Shown here: piece after piece, positions 41,752-50,592 of the stretch
Layout: each line of letters opens with the position of its first letter
Position numbering within the stretch: the stretch's first letter is position 1
Assembly: GCA_964601275.1 (NCBI GenBank)
Contig: CAZRMV010000004.1
Location: forward strand, 124,001-188,000
Source of the DNA: JAOZPE01 sp964601275
GTDB taxonomy: Bacteria > Krumholzibacteriota > Krumholzibacteriia > JAJRXK01
DNA length: 64,000 nucleotides
Reading direction: 5' to 3'
Notes under the pieces: generated by a model
Told to the model about the DNA's origin: nothing
The model's input: the letters and a program-made list of their open reading frames with translations, nothing else
Database searches by the model: none
Program-made: the position numbers and the translations under genes

Positions 41752-42603
41752 TCATTTGAGAAGCACCAGTTTCGTGCTCACCATCTCTCCACCGTGGGAG
41801 AGACGGGCGGTGTAGAGCCCGGAAGCCACGGCGCGGCCGCGCCCGTCCGTTCCATCCCACGCCACCCTCCTCGGCCCTCTGGGCCAGAACCCCTGGTCGA
41901 GGACCCGCACCATGCGGCCGTCGGCCGCGTAGATCCTCAGGTCGGCCCATCCTTCGGAGGGCAGCGCGAACGACAAGATCGTTCGCGGGTTGAAGGGATT
42001 GGGCGCGGCGCGCAGCCGCAGGTGCGCCGCCAAGGGAGCCGGAGCGCCGGTTCCCGCCCCGATGCGCACGAGGGCGTCGTGGGAAACCAGGGGATCGACG
42101 TAGAGGCCCTCGTCGTAGAACCGGGTTCCCGGCAGGACGCGCATCCAGGTGAGGCTCAGGGTGCTCTTCGCGCGGAACCGCAGGCGGTAGAGCACCCCGG
42201 GACCGGCCACCTTCACCCCCGCGCACAGGAGCACGTGGTTGATGGTGATGGTGGTCGAGTCCGGCGCGAGGGTGAATCGGTGGAAGCGCAGCGAAGAGCA
42301 CGCGTCCACCATCAACGGACCTTCCTGGTCGGCGAGCTTCGTCTCCTGCAAAAAGGTCACCAGCGTCGGGTCATAACCGAGGACCGCGTCGTAACCGTTG
42401 AAGGAATCGGCGGCGGCGGGAATGGTCAGCTCGATGAAGAAGGAATCTCCCGGCTGGACGGTCACTTCGCTCGGAACGAGATCGAGGGTGACCCCGGCCG
42501 ACGCGGGCGTGGCGGAATGCGGCTGGAGAAGGGCACAGGTCAAGGCGAGGGCCCAGACGAAGAGGGAACGCAGTCGTGGCCGAGAGAGGATCCGTGGGGA
42601 CAA
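41752..42603 (-). CDS. Secreted cohesin-like protein with FlgD-like C-terminal domain
   Basis: 283-aa exported protein. The signal peptide is about 1-36 (LFVWALALTCALLQPHS). One cohesin-like domain covers about 37-180 (VTVQPGDSFFIEL, NGYDAVLGYDPTLVTF). A FlgD-like C-terminal domain begins AAPNPFNPRTILSFAL and ends KLVLLK. The start is TTG, supported by CAGGGAG eight bases upstream and by the signal peptide starting there. It is 200 bp upstream of the beta-helix gene on the same strand; the two are probably functionally linked. Confidence 0.68.
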   Translation of the reverse strand: MSPRILSRPRLRSLFVWALALTCALLQPHSATPASAGVTLDLVPSEVTVQPGDSFFIELTIPAAADSFNGYDAVLGYDPTLVTFLQETKLADQEGPLMVDACSSLRFHRFTLAPDSTTITINHVLLCAGVKVAGPGVLYRLRFRAKSTLSLTWMRVLPGTRFYDEGLYVDPLVSHDALVRIGAGTGAPAPLAAHLRLRAAPNPFNPRTILSFALPSEGWADLRIYAADGRMVRVLDQGFWPRGPRRVAWDGTDGRGRAVASGLYTARLSHGGEMVSTKLVLLK

Positions 42604-42941
42604 GGCTTGACTCCCTGGCTTCTACGGGAAGGCCGGCGCCGGCATGGACGAGAGCGCCGGGGCTTCCGATGTCTGCCCAGATGCATCAGGGGGTTTCCGT
42701 GGCTGGGCGCCGGGGGAAACTCCTGGGAGCCGATCTTCGATTGTTCCTGGGGAGCCGACCGGTCAGCGGGAGCGGGCCGACCGGGCGCCGAAGCGCCGTT
42801 GCGGGGACGGGACGTCGAACGGGACGTTCTCCAGATCCACCGCGACCTTGAGCCTACACCCGCCCCCCGGTGGATGTCAAGGTCCGCAGGGGGACGAATG
42901 AGGTCTCCAGGCGCCGATGGCCGGCGCGTTCGGGCGCCTGC
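42604..42941. other. Intergenic region upstream of the cohesin gene
   Basis: 338 bp with no credible gene between the TTG-start cohesin gene and the stop of the anti-sigma-like gene. It probably holds the promoter of the exported-protein genes on the minus strand, but no convincing -35/-10 pair or hairpin was found by eye. Confidence 0.4.
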
Positions 42942-43373
42942 CTACAGATTCTTCACCATCCACGCGATGACCGCCGCGGCCACCGCGAGCGCGAAGAGGA
43001 TGCCGGCGATCCTCCGGCCGCCGAGTCCGGCGGAGGAGCGCTGGCGGGGCTCGGGCTTTCCCGTCTCCCAGTCCCCCGGGTGGTGCGAGTATTCCTCGAC
43101 GAGGGTGTCCACCAGTCCCGGCCGGGGACGGACCACGTGAATGGCCCGCTCGCCGGGGCGCTTGCCGTGCCAGGTGGTGATCTCCTCTCCGATGCTGTCG
43201 GCGCCGGCGCGGGCGTAGGCGGCGACCTCCCGGCGTTGGGCGCGGTCCATCAGCAGGGTTTCGTCCACTTCCTGGGCCACCTGGGCGGTGAGATCCCCAT
43301 CCGCCCAGCTCACCAGGATCTCGTCGGGGATCTCCCGTCCCCGCGTATAACCCCAGGTCTTCGGTGCGGCCAT
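42942..43373 (-). CDS. Putative anti-sigma-like membrane protein
   Basis: 143-aa protein not matching a named family with certainty. The N-terminus (PDEILVSWADGDLTAQVAQEVDETLLMDRAQRREV, quoted in part: DEILVSWADGDLTAQ) resembles the start of anti-sigma factors (DE-L-x-x-Y-x-D-G-x-L). There is no zinc motif. A single membrane helix lies near the C-terminus (IAGILFALAVAAAVIAWMV), placing the N-terminal domain in the cytosol. GAGGAGG lies about seven bases before the ATG. It follows a sigma-like gene by 12 bp, which supports the reading. Confidence 0.55.
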   Translation of the reverse strand: MAAPKTWGYTRGREIPDEILVSWADGDLTAQVAQEVDETLLMDRAQRREVAAYARAGADSIGEEITTWHGKRPGERAIHVVRPRPGLVDTLVEEYSHHPGDWETGKPEPRQRSSAGLGGRRIAGILFALAVAAAVIAWMVKNL

Positions 43374-43385
43374 GACGCGACCTCC

Positions 43386-44156
43386 TCAGTGGCTGGGCAC
43401 GGCGGGAGCCGCCGGCTGTTTCGGGTGGGTGGCCAGGGAGCGCTCACGGAAGACGACGCCGAGGGTCCGGCGCATCAGGGACTCTTCCTGTTCGGGGGGG
43501 ACCTCCCAGGCCTCGACCACCGCGTTGAAGGGTTGCAGACAGTGGCGCACCTTCTCCAGCAGCGCGGCGACGCGGGCCGGCGTGCCCAGGTGGAAGAGGA
43601 CGTCCAGCTCCTTCAGGAACAGGCCCTGCTCGTAGCGCATCCCGAGCAGCAGGCGATCGCGTCGATGCAGGGTATGGATGGCCTTCCACAGGGCCTCCAG
43701 CAGGCGATCGCCTTCTTCGTCGCAGAGTTGCTCCAGGCGATCCTCCAGTTCGGCGATGGGAGCGTCGGGATCGTCCAGGGTCACGGCCGGCCGGCCCTGC
43801 TCCGCGAGTTCCGGCCATTCCCGGCGGCGGCGGCCTTCCCGCAACAGCGGCGACTGCTGGGTGAGACGCAACAGCAGGCTCGTCCACTTTCCGTACCCGA
43901 CGAAGTTGCGGATCACCGCGAAGTCGTCGTCCGCGATGGCGGCGAAGACCTGGCGGGTGATCTCCTCGGCCGCCGCGGAGCCCTCGGGCAGGTGGGCGGC
44001 CAGGCGGTGGGCCAGGGTGAAGACGAGGGGCGCACTGGCGTGCACCAGCTCGTCCCAGTGGGCGCGGGGGTCCTCCTTCGCCTTCAAGACCAGGCGTTGG
44101 TAGTCGATCTCCCGCAGGCGGGGATCCTCCTGGATCAATCGGTCGATGTGTCTCAT
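43386..44156 (-). CDS. Divergent sigma-70-like (ECF) factor
   Basis: 256-aa protein with a degenerate sigma architecture. The region-2-like part reads SAPLVFTLAHRLAAHLPEGS, AEEITRQVFAAIADDDFAVI and GYGKWTSLLLRLTQQS, paralleling the ECF pattern of helix, acidic QxVF and F-x-x-W-L. A region-4-like part reads LHRRDRLLLGMRYEQGLFLKELDVLFHLG, in pieces DRLLLGMRYEQGLFLKELDVL. The region-2.4 identity is weak, so target recognition may differ. It has an overlap-free operon with the anti-sigma-like gene. It is divergent from the 54-aa membrane protein, a plausible target. Confidence 0.55.
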   Translation of the reverse strand: MRHIDRLIQEDPRLREIDYQRLVLKAKEDPRAHWDELVHASAPLVFTLAHRLAAHLPEGSAAAEEITRQVFAAIADDDFAVIRNFVGYGKWTSLLLRLTQQSPLLREGRRRREWPELAEQGRPAVTLDDPDAPIAELEDRLEQLCDEEGDRLLEALWKAIHTLHRRDRLLLGMRYEQGLFLKELDVLFHLGTPARVAALLEKVRHCLQPFNAVVEAWEVPPEQEESLMRRTLGVVFRERSLATHPKQPAAPAVPSH

Positions 44157-44266
44157 CTTGTTCCCGGACGGAGAAGCGGACCGAGGTCAAGCCTCCGAGC
44201 TCGCCGAGGCGGTGCCGGAGGGAGGGTTTCGAGCCCCAATATTGGCCCACGGAGGCCGATTGCGCC

Positions 44267-44431
44267 ATGTCGAAGAAGGATTTCCCCGAGCACCGCTTCC
44301 GTTTCGCGCGGCACTGGGAGCACAAGCGCCGCCAGCGCAGTCCCCGGGCGATGTGGCTCACGCTCCTCTTGGACGCGGCGCTGATCGCCCTCATCTTCGC
44401 CATCATCTATATAGGGCTGCGGGGCCTGTGA
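44267..44431 (+). CDS. Small single-pass membrane protein (54 aa)
   Basis: The ORF starts ATG at 44267 with GGAGG 11 bases upstream. The product starts MSKKDFPEHRFRFARHWEHK, very basic, then one membrane helix (WLTLLLDAALIALIFAIIYIG) and a short tail. Positive-inside places the N-terminus in the cytosol. No family recognised. It is divergent from the sigma-like gene and upstream of tRNA-Gln. The clean basic-then-hydrophobic layout and the ribosome site argue it is real. Confidence 0.6.
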   Translation: MSKKDFPEHRFRFARHWEHKRRQRSPRAMWLTLLLDAALIALIFAIIYIGLRGL

Positions 44432-44493
44432 TCGTCGCTCCGGGCTGGCGACAGCCGGGGGGTGGGTGCTACCTTCGGGGCTGCCCGAACGGT

Positions 44494-44567
44494 TGCCCGG
44501 TCGTCCAATGGCAGGACTCTGGACTTTGAATCCAGCTACGGAGGTTCGAATCCTCCCCGGGCAACCA
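44494..44567 (+). tRNA. tRNA-Gln (anticodon TTG)
   Basis: Full cloverleaf: acceptor TGCCCGG/CCGGGCA, D stem GTCC/GGAC, anticodon stem CTGGA/TCCAG around loop CTTTGAA with anticodon TTG at 44526-44528, variable CTAC, T stem GGAGG/CCTCC with TTCGAAT loop, discriminator A, and genome-encoded CCA. It is the only RNA gene found in the window. Confidence 0.97.
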
Positions 44568-44603
44568 TCTTCTTTCCTCCCTCACGAAAAGCGCCAGGTC
44601 GTC

Positions 44604-44631
44604 TTGACGAGGGGCCTCCAACACTTATACT
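44604..44631 (+). promoter_or_regulatory. Probable ATP synthase operon promoter
   Basis: TTGACG at 44604-44609, a 16-bp spacer and TATACT at 44626-44631, about 56 bp before the first atp gene and 37 bp after tRNA-Gln. It is one of the best promoter matches in the window. Confidence 0.65.
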
Positions 44632-44686
44632 TGGTGCCCGCCAAGGGGCGGAGCGCGCCGGATGGCCGACTGGGACCTTCCCCTTC

Positions 44687-44953
44687 ATGCCCATGAAACC
44701 ACGGCGTGGATTCGGCTTTTCCCCTTCCTCCGGAGACGCCCTCCGGAAGGTGGGATTCTATACTTCGATCCCCATCATGATGGTGGTGGGTCCGTTGCTG
44801 GGGTGGTGGCTCGGCTCGCAGGCGGAGCACCACTGGGGTGGAGCCCCCTGGGCGTCCGCCGCCGGAGCGATCCTGGGCCTGGTGGCCTCGGTGCGCCAGG
44901 TGATCCGGATCCTGAAGGAAGCGCAGGAGCCTCCTCCAGGAGCGGAGGAATGA
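44687..44953 (+). CDS. atpZ: AtpZ/AtpI-like F0F1 ATPase accessory protein
   Basis: 88-aa protein with two membrane helices (YTSIPIMMVVGPLLGWWLG; PWASAAGAILGLVASVRQVIRIL). This matches the AtpZ/AtpI small-subunit family, which helps c-ring assembly or Mg uptake. The ATG at 44687 (or 44693) is the first in frame with the conserved part; the frame upstream runs through the tRNA. Its stop overlaps the next start (ATGA). Confidence 0.75.
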   Translation: MPMKPRRGFGFSPSSGDALRKVGFYTSIPIMMVVGPLLGWWLGSQAEHHWGGAPWASAAGAILGLVASVRQVIRILKEAQEPPPGAEE

Positions 44954-45498
44954 ACGCGGAAACGCCGGACAGATCACCCCGGCGACTGGAGCCCCCGGGG
45001 TCCTCCGGGCCGAAGATCCGCCCGTGGGGCGCCATGGACGAGGGGTTCCTGCGGCGCGTCCGGACCATGAGCTGGCTCGTCGCCGGCCTGGGGGGCGTGT
45101 TCGGGACGGCCTATCTGGGCTGGCGCTGGGGATCGGGATTCGCCGTGGCCGCGGCCTGGAGCGTGGTGAATCTCATCGCGCTCGAGCGCTTGATCCGCCT
45201 CTCCGTGCGGCCCTGGGGCCGGGCGAAAGGGGCGATCGCCGGGGCCCTGGTGATCAAGCTCCCGGTTCTCTACGGAAGCGGGGTGCTGATCACCATGTTC
45301 GGGGGGTTTCCCCTCGAATCGCTCCTGGCCGGAATCGCCGTCCCCCTCGTGGTGATGGCACTCAAGGCGGGTGGTCAGGTCCTGGCTCCCCGCGTGGCTT
45401 TGCCCGACCCGGACGCCCCGGTGGCGGACCCGGTCGGGAGGGTCGAGGGGGGAGGGATCCCGGGTGCCCTCGACGAGGAGAAACCGAAGGGCCGTTGA
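44950..45498 (+). CDS. atpI: ATP synthase subunit I-like protein
   Basis: 182-aa protein with about four membrane helices (MSWLVAGLGGVFGTAYLGW; FAVAAAWSVVNLIALERLI; AIAGALVIKLPVLYGSGVLI; SLLAGIAVPLVVMALKAGG), fitting the AtpI family. It has a polar N-terminus and a proline/acidic C-terminal tail. Position between AtpZ and the a-subunit is the usual one. Confidence 0.75.
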   Translation: MNAETPDRSPRRLEPPGSSGPKIRPWGAMDEGFLRRVRTMSWLVAGLGGVFGTAYLGWRWGSGFAVAAAWSVVNLIALERLIRLSVRPWGRAKGAIAGALVIKLPVLYGSGVLITMFGGFPLESLLAGIAVPLVVMALKAGGQVLAPRVALPDPDAPVADPVGRVEGGGIPGALDEEKPKGR

Positions 45499-45520
45499 GG
45501 CGGCCAGAACGGCAACGACG

Positions 45521-46468
45521 ATGCAGACACGCTCCAGCCTGCGTTTTCCCGGTGCCTGGGCCGTCCTGATGGTCCTGGGTCTGCTGCTGCTTCCCCGGCC
45601 GGTGGTGGCCGCGTCTTCCCACGAGCATCCAGTGTTGCAGACGGCGGAGGTCCATGCCGCCGCCGGAGAACATGCCGGCGCCGAGGAACACCACGGCGCG
45701 CACCTGGAGCTTCCCAACCTCACGATGATCCTGCTCTCCTTCTTCCTGGAAGAGGGCACGCCGGCCTACCACTACGTGGAGATGTTCGAGAACGCCTTCT
45801 TCGCCCTGATGGCGGGGCTGTTCCTCTGCCTGGTGGCCATGCGCATCTACCGGCGAAGGGAGATGCTCCCCGGGCGCCTGCAAGTCTTTGCCGAGATGAT
45901 CGTCGAGTGGCTCGAGGGTCTGGCTATCTCCATGATGGGAACGAAGGAAGGGCGCAAGTACACCCCGTTCATCGCCAGCATCTTCGTCTACCTGGCCGCG
46001 ATGAACTACTTCGTGCTGGTCCCGCTGGGGAAGTCGCCGACCTCGACCTTCCTCAACAACATCAGCATCGCGATCGTGGTGTTCGTCTACGTGCAGTACA
46101 CCGGGATCCGCCGCAACGGCCTGGGGGGGTACCTCTATCATTTCGCGGGGCAGCCCAAGGACCTGGTGGGATGGCTGCTGTCGCCCCTGATGTTCTTCCT
46201 CGAGGTCTTCGGCGAGTTCGTCAAGCCGGTCAGCCTGAGCTTCCGTCTCTTCGGGAACATCTTCGGCGAGGACATGCTGCTCGCGGTCTTCGCCTTCCTG
46301 GGAGTGGTGATGATGTCGTGGGCCCACTCTCCCATCGGCATCCCCCTGCACCTTCCCTTCTATTTCCTGGCGATGCTGCTGGGGTTGATCCAGGCCCTGG
46401 TCTTCTCGCTTCTGACCATGGTGTACATCTCGCTGATGCTTCCCCACGGGGAACACGCGGAGCATTGA
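45521..46468 (+). CDS. atpB: ATP synthase subunit a
   Basis: 315-aa Fo a-subunit that forms the proton half-channels. The essential Arg lies in SLSFRLFGNIFGEDML. Helices 5 and 6 follow with ALVFSLLTMVYISLML. It has an unusual N-terminus: a signal-like hydrophobic stretch (WAVLMVLGLLLLPRPVVA) and then a His/Glu-rich periplasmic part (HEHPVLQTAEVHAAAGEHAG, EEHHGAH) of about 40 residues before the first core helix. The ATG at 45521 has no clear ribosome site. Confidence 0.93.
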   Translation: MQTRSSLRFPGAWAVLMVLGLLLLPRPVVAASSHEHPVLQTAEVHAAAGEHAGAEEHHGAHLELPNLTMILLSFFLEEGTPAYHYVEMFENAFFALMAGLFLCLVAMRIYRRREMLPGRLQVFAEMIVEWLEGLAISMMGTKEGRKYTPFIASIFVYLAAMNYFVLVPLGKSPTSTFLNNISIAIVVFVYVQYTGIRRNGLGGYLYHFAGQPKDLVGWLLSPLMFFLEVFGEFVKPVSLSFRLFGNIFGEDMLLAVFAFLGVVMMSWAHSPIGIPLHLPFYFLAMLLGLIQALVFSLLTMVYISLMLPHGEHAEH

Positions 46469-46642
46469 TCGGAATCCGCTCCCGGAGGAATCCGGGGGCT
46501 GTCGGGTGGTGGGAGATTCGTTTTGTTCGTGCGGCGTATCGGCCGCGGTCGATCGTGGCGTCTTCGGGGCGCCTCAAGAGAAGGGGACGAAAGTCCCCGG
46601 CGGGGTCCGCCCCGCTTCACGGGTAGAAAAGGAGAACCACAA

Positions 46643-46867
46643 ATGGACCTGCTCGGACTTGGACTTCCGCTCGGTCTCGGATTCGCCGCGATCGGTAGCG
46701 GCATCGGCCTGGGGAAAGCCGTGGGCTCGGCCATGGAGGCCATGGGCCGCCAACCGGAGGCCATCGGTCAGATCCAGACCGCCATGATCATCGGCGCCGC
46801 CTTCATCGAAGCCCTCACGATCTATGCCTTGATCGCCGTGATCTTGTTGATGGGCAAGATCGGCTAA
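46643..46867 (+). CDS. atpE: ATP synthase subunit c
   Basis: 74-aa hairpin subunit of the c-ring. The Gly-rich helix 1 has GSGIGLGKAVGSAMEAMG, the loop RQPE is at about 36-39, and helix 2 carries the essential carboxylate Glu56 (AAFIEALTIYALI). The Na+-type ligands are absent: the Gln32 position of the sodium enzyme is Leu, and the Ser-Thr after Glu is Ala-Leu. The ring is therefore predicted to carry protons. AAGGAG lies eight bases before the ATG. Confidence 0.96.
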   Translation: MDLLGLGLPLGLGFAAIGSGIGLGKAVGSAMEAMGRQPEAIGQIQTAMIIGAAFIEALTIYALIAVILLMGKIG

Positions 46868-46882
46868 CGTCGAGGAGTCTCG

Positions 46883-47401
46883 ATGGATGCATTGACCCAA
46901 GGTCTGCAGCGCAGTGACATCATCGCGCTGCTTCTGACCAACATTCTCGCCTTTCTCCTGTTCGTCTTCGTGCTGAAGAAGTACGCGTGGGGTCCTCTGC
47001 TCGCCATGCTCGATGCGCGGAGGGAGAGGATCAAGGCGGACTTCGATGCGGCGGCGAAGGAACTGGAGGACGCGCAGAAGCTCCGCGCGCAGTTCGACGC
47101 CAAGATGGCCGAGATCCGCAGCATCGAGCGCGAGAAGGTGCAGGAGGCGGTGAAGCGGGGAGAAGCCATCGCGAGCACTCTCGAGCAGAACGCGCGGGAG
47201 AAGACCGGGCAATTCCTGGCCAAGGCCGAGAGCGAGATCGAACGGGAGGTGCGGGCGGCGCGGCTCGACCTGCGCCGGCAGACCGTCGATCTGGCGATCA
47301 TGGCCGCGGAGAAGATCATCCAGGAAGAACTCGATGACCAGAAGCACCGGCAACTGGTCGAGGAGTTCATCACCCGGCTGGGAGAGACCCGTGCAGAGTA
47401 G
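46883..47401 (+). CDS. atpF: ATP synthase subunit b
   Basis: 172-aa peripheral stalk subunit. One membrane helix is at about 11-31 (DIIALLLTNILAFLLFVFVL), followed by a long charged coiled coil (DARRERIKADFDAAAKELED; AAEKIIQEELDDQKHRQLVEE). Only one b gene is present, so the stalk is a homodimer. GAGGAG is five bases before the ATG. It overlaps atpH by 11 bp. Confidence 0.94.
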   Translation: MDALTQGLQRSDIIALLLTNILAFLLFVFVLKKYAWGPLLAMLDARRERIKADFDAAAKELEDAQKLRAQFDAKMAEIRSIEREKVQEAVKRGEAIASTLEQNAREKTGQFLAKAESEIEREVRAARLDLRRQTVDLAIMAAEKIIQEELDDQKHRQLVEEFITRLGETRAE

Positions 47402-47942
47402 CTCACTGGCCCGCCGCTACGCCGAGGCGTTGCTCCTGAACATCGCCGACCCGCAGGTGCTCGACGAGGTGGAGGAGGAATTGCGGGCGATCGCCGCGCT
47501 GTATTCGGAGAGCGACGATCTGCGCAACTACCTGCTCGATCCGAGCGTGAGCGAGGACGAGCGCAAGGCCCTCCTGGAGCGCGTGTTCACCGGCAAGATC
47601 CACGAGGTGCTGATGCATTTCCTGGATCTGCTGCTGAAGAAGCATCGTTTCCAGCATCTGCCGTCGATTGCCGCGGCCTTCGGCGAGCTGGTGGAGGATC
47701 AACGCGGGCAAGCCCGCATCGAGGTGACCTCCGCCCGGCCCCTGCCCGCGGACCAGGCGGACCGGCTCAAGCGGTCCCTCGACGGCGTGGTGGGCAAGGA
47801 TTGCATCCTGGAAACGAGGATCGATCCGGAGGTGATCGGCGGCGTGGTCGCGGTCTACGACGACCGGGTGTTCGACGGAACCGTAAGGACCCGCCTAGCC
47901 GAGTTGCGCAAGCATCTCCTGGAGGCGCCGCTGCAGGGATGA
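47391..47942 (+). CDS. atpH: ATP synthase subunit delta
   Basis: 183-aa OSCP-type subunit that links the b stalk to F1. Typical ends are SSLARRYAEALLLNIAD at the N-terminus and IDPEVIGGVVAVYDDRVFDGTVRTRLAELRKHL at the C-terminus (in short, IGGVVAVYDDRVFDGTV). The GTG at 47391 with GGGAGAG upstream is the start; upstream in-frame codons fall inside atpF. The next gene, atpA, begins 153 bp on. Confidence 0.93.
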   Translation: MQSSSLARRYAEALLLNIADPQVLDEVEEELRAIAALYSESDDLRNYLLDPSVSEDERKALLERVFTGKIHEVLMHFLDLLLKKHRFQHLPSIAAAFGELVEDQRGQARIEVTSARPLPADQADRLKRSLDGVVGKDCILETRIDPEVIGGVVAVYDDRVFDGTVRTRLAELRKHLLEAPLQG

Positions 47943-48095
47943 TGGTCTGGTGACTTCGTCCCCGCGCGTCGCGGGCGGATCACGACGGCCCCGGGGTGCC
48001 CCAGCAGAGGGCCCCGGCATCATGACAGAAGGAAGACGCGCGTCCACCGCCGCCGGCATTGGGCGCACTCGAAGGAAGTTCCAAAGGAGAGACCC

Positions 48096-49619
<1,524 letters not shown>

Positions 49620-49626
49620 GGGCGTC

Positions 49627-50487
49627 GTGGCGGCTCACATCAAGGACCTGGACAAGCGGATCCGCTCGGTCCGCAACACGCAGCAGATCACCAAGGCCAT
49701 GAAGATGGTGGCCGCGGCCAAGCTGCGTCGCACCCAGGACCGTCTCATCGCCGGAAGGCCCTACGGTGACAAGCTCGGCGAGCTTCTCTCGCACCTGGCG
49801 TCGGCGGCGTCCATCGACCATCCCTTCGTCACCGCGCGGCCGGTGGAAAAGCGGCTGGTCATGGTGATCTCCTCGGACAAGGGGTTGTGTGGCAGCTACA
49901 ACCAGAACGTGATCCGCCTGGCCCAGCAATGGCTGGAGAGCCACGATGACGCCGAGAACGAGCTGTACATCGTCGGTCGCAAGGCCAACGACCATTTCCG
50001 CCGCCGTCCTTGGACCATTCGCAAGGCCGTCACCGACATGGGAGGACTGGTCGATCTGCCGAGGATGATGAGCATCGCGGACGAATTGATGCGGCTGTAC
50101 CTGGATGACGAGGTCCAGGAGATCCAGGTCGTGCAGACGACCTTCGTGAGCACCCTGAGCCATCGTCCCAAGGTGTTCCAGCTCCTCCCCTTCCCTCCCG
50201 TGGAGAAGGAAGACGGCGGGGGCACGGCGAAGAACTACATCTACGAACCCAGTGCCGAGACGGTGTTGCACCGCCTGCTCCCCAAGAGCGTGCGGGTGAA
50301 GGTGTTCAACGCGATGGCCGAGTCCTTCACCAGCGAACACGGAGCGCGCATGACCAGCATGAGCAGCGCCACCGACAACGCGGGCGAGTTGATCGACCAG
50401 TTGACACTGTTCCGCAACCGGGCGCGCCAGGCGGCCATCACCCAGGAGATCAGCGAGATCGTCGGCGGAGCCGACGCGCTCGGATAG
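49627..50487 (+). CDS. atpG: ATP synthase subunit gamma
   Basis: 286-aa central rotor subunit. The N-terminal coiled coil reads DLDKRIRSVRNTQQITKAMKMVAAAKLRR, in short TQQITKAMKMVAAAKL; the C-terminal coil reads FRNRARQAAITQEISEIVGGADAL. The middle domain has MVISSDKGLCGSYNQNVIR. GTG start 7 bp after atpA. Confidence 0.95.
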   Translation: MAAHIKDLDKRIRSVRNTQQITKAMKMVAAAKLRRTQDRLIAGRPYGDKLGELLSHLASAASIDHPFVTARPVEKRLVMVISSDKGLCGSYNQNVIRLAQQWLESHDDAENELYIVGRKANDHFRRRPWTIRKAVTDMGGLVDLPRMMSIADELMRLYLDDEVQEIQVVQTTFVSTLSHRPKVFQLLPFPPVEKEDGGGTAKNYIYEPSAETVLHRLLPKSVRVKVFNAMAESFTSEHGARMTSMSSATDNAGELIDQLTLFRNRARQAAITQEISEIVGGADALG

Positions 50488-50592
50488 AAAGAGTTCGGAC
50501 GGGCGCCTTCGGGCGGCCCGGGACAACAGACAGGTCCAACCGCCCGGTCGACAGGACGGCGGCGGACCGGGTTTTCAGCAAAGGAGCCCCCG

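Noticed and set aside
46643..46867. Sodium-type c-subunit
   Set aside because: The Gln and Ser-Thr sodium ligands are replaced by Leu and Ala-Leu, so proton coupling is more likely.
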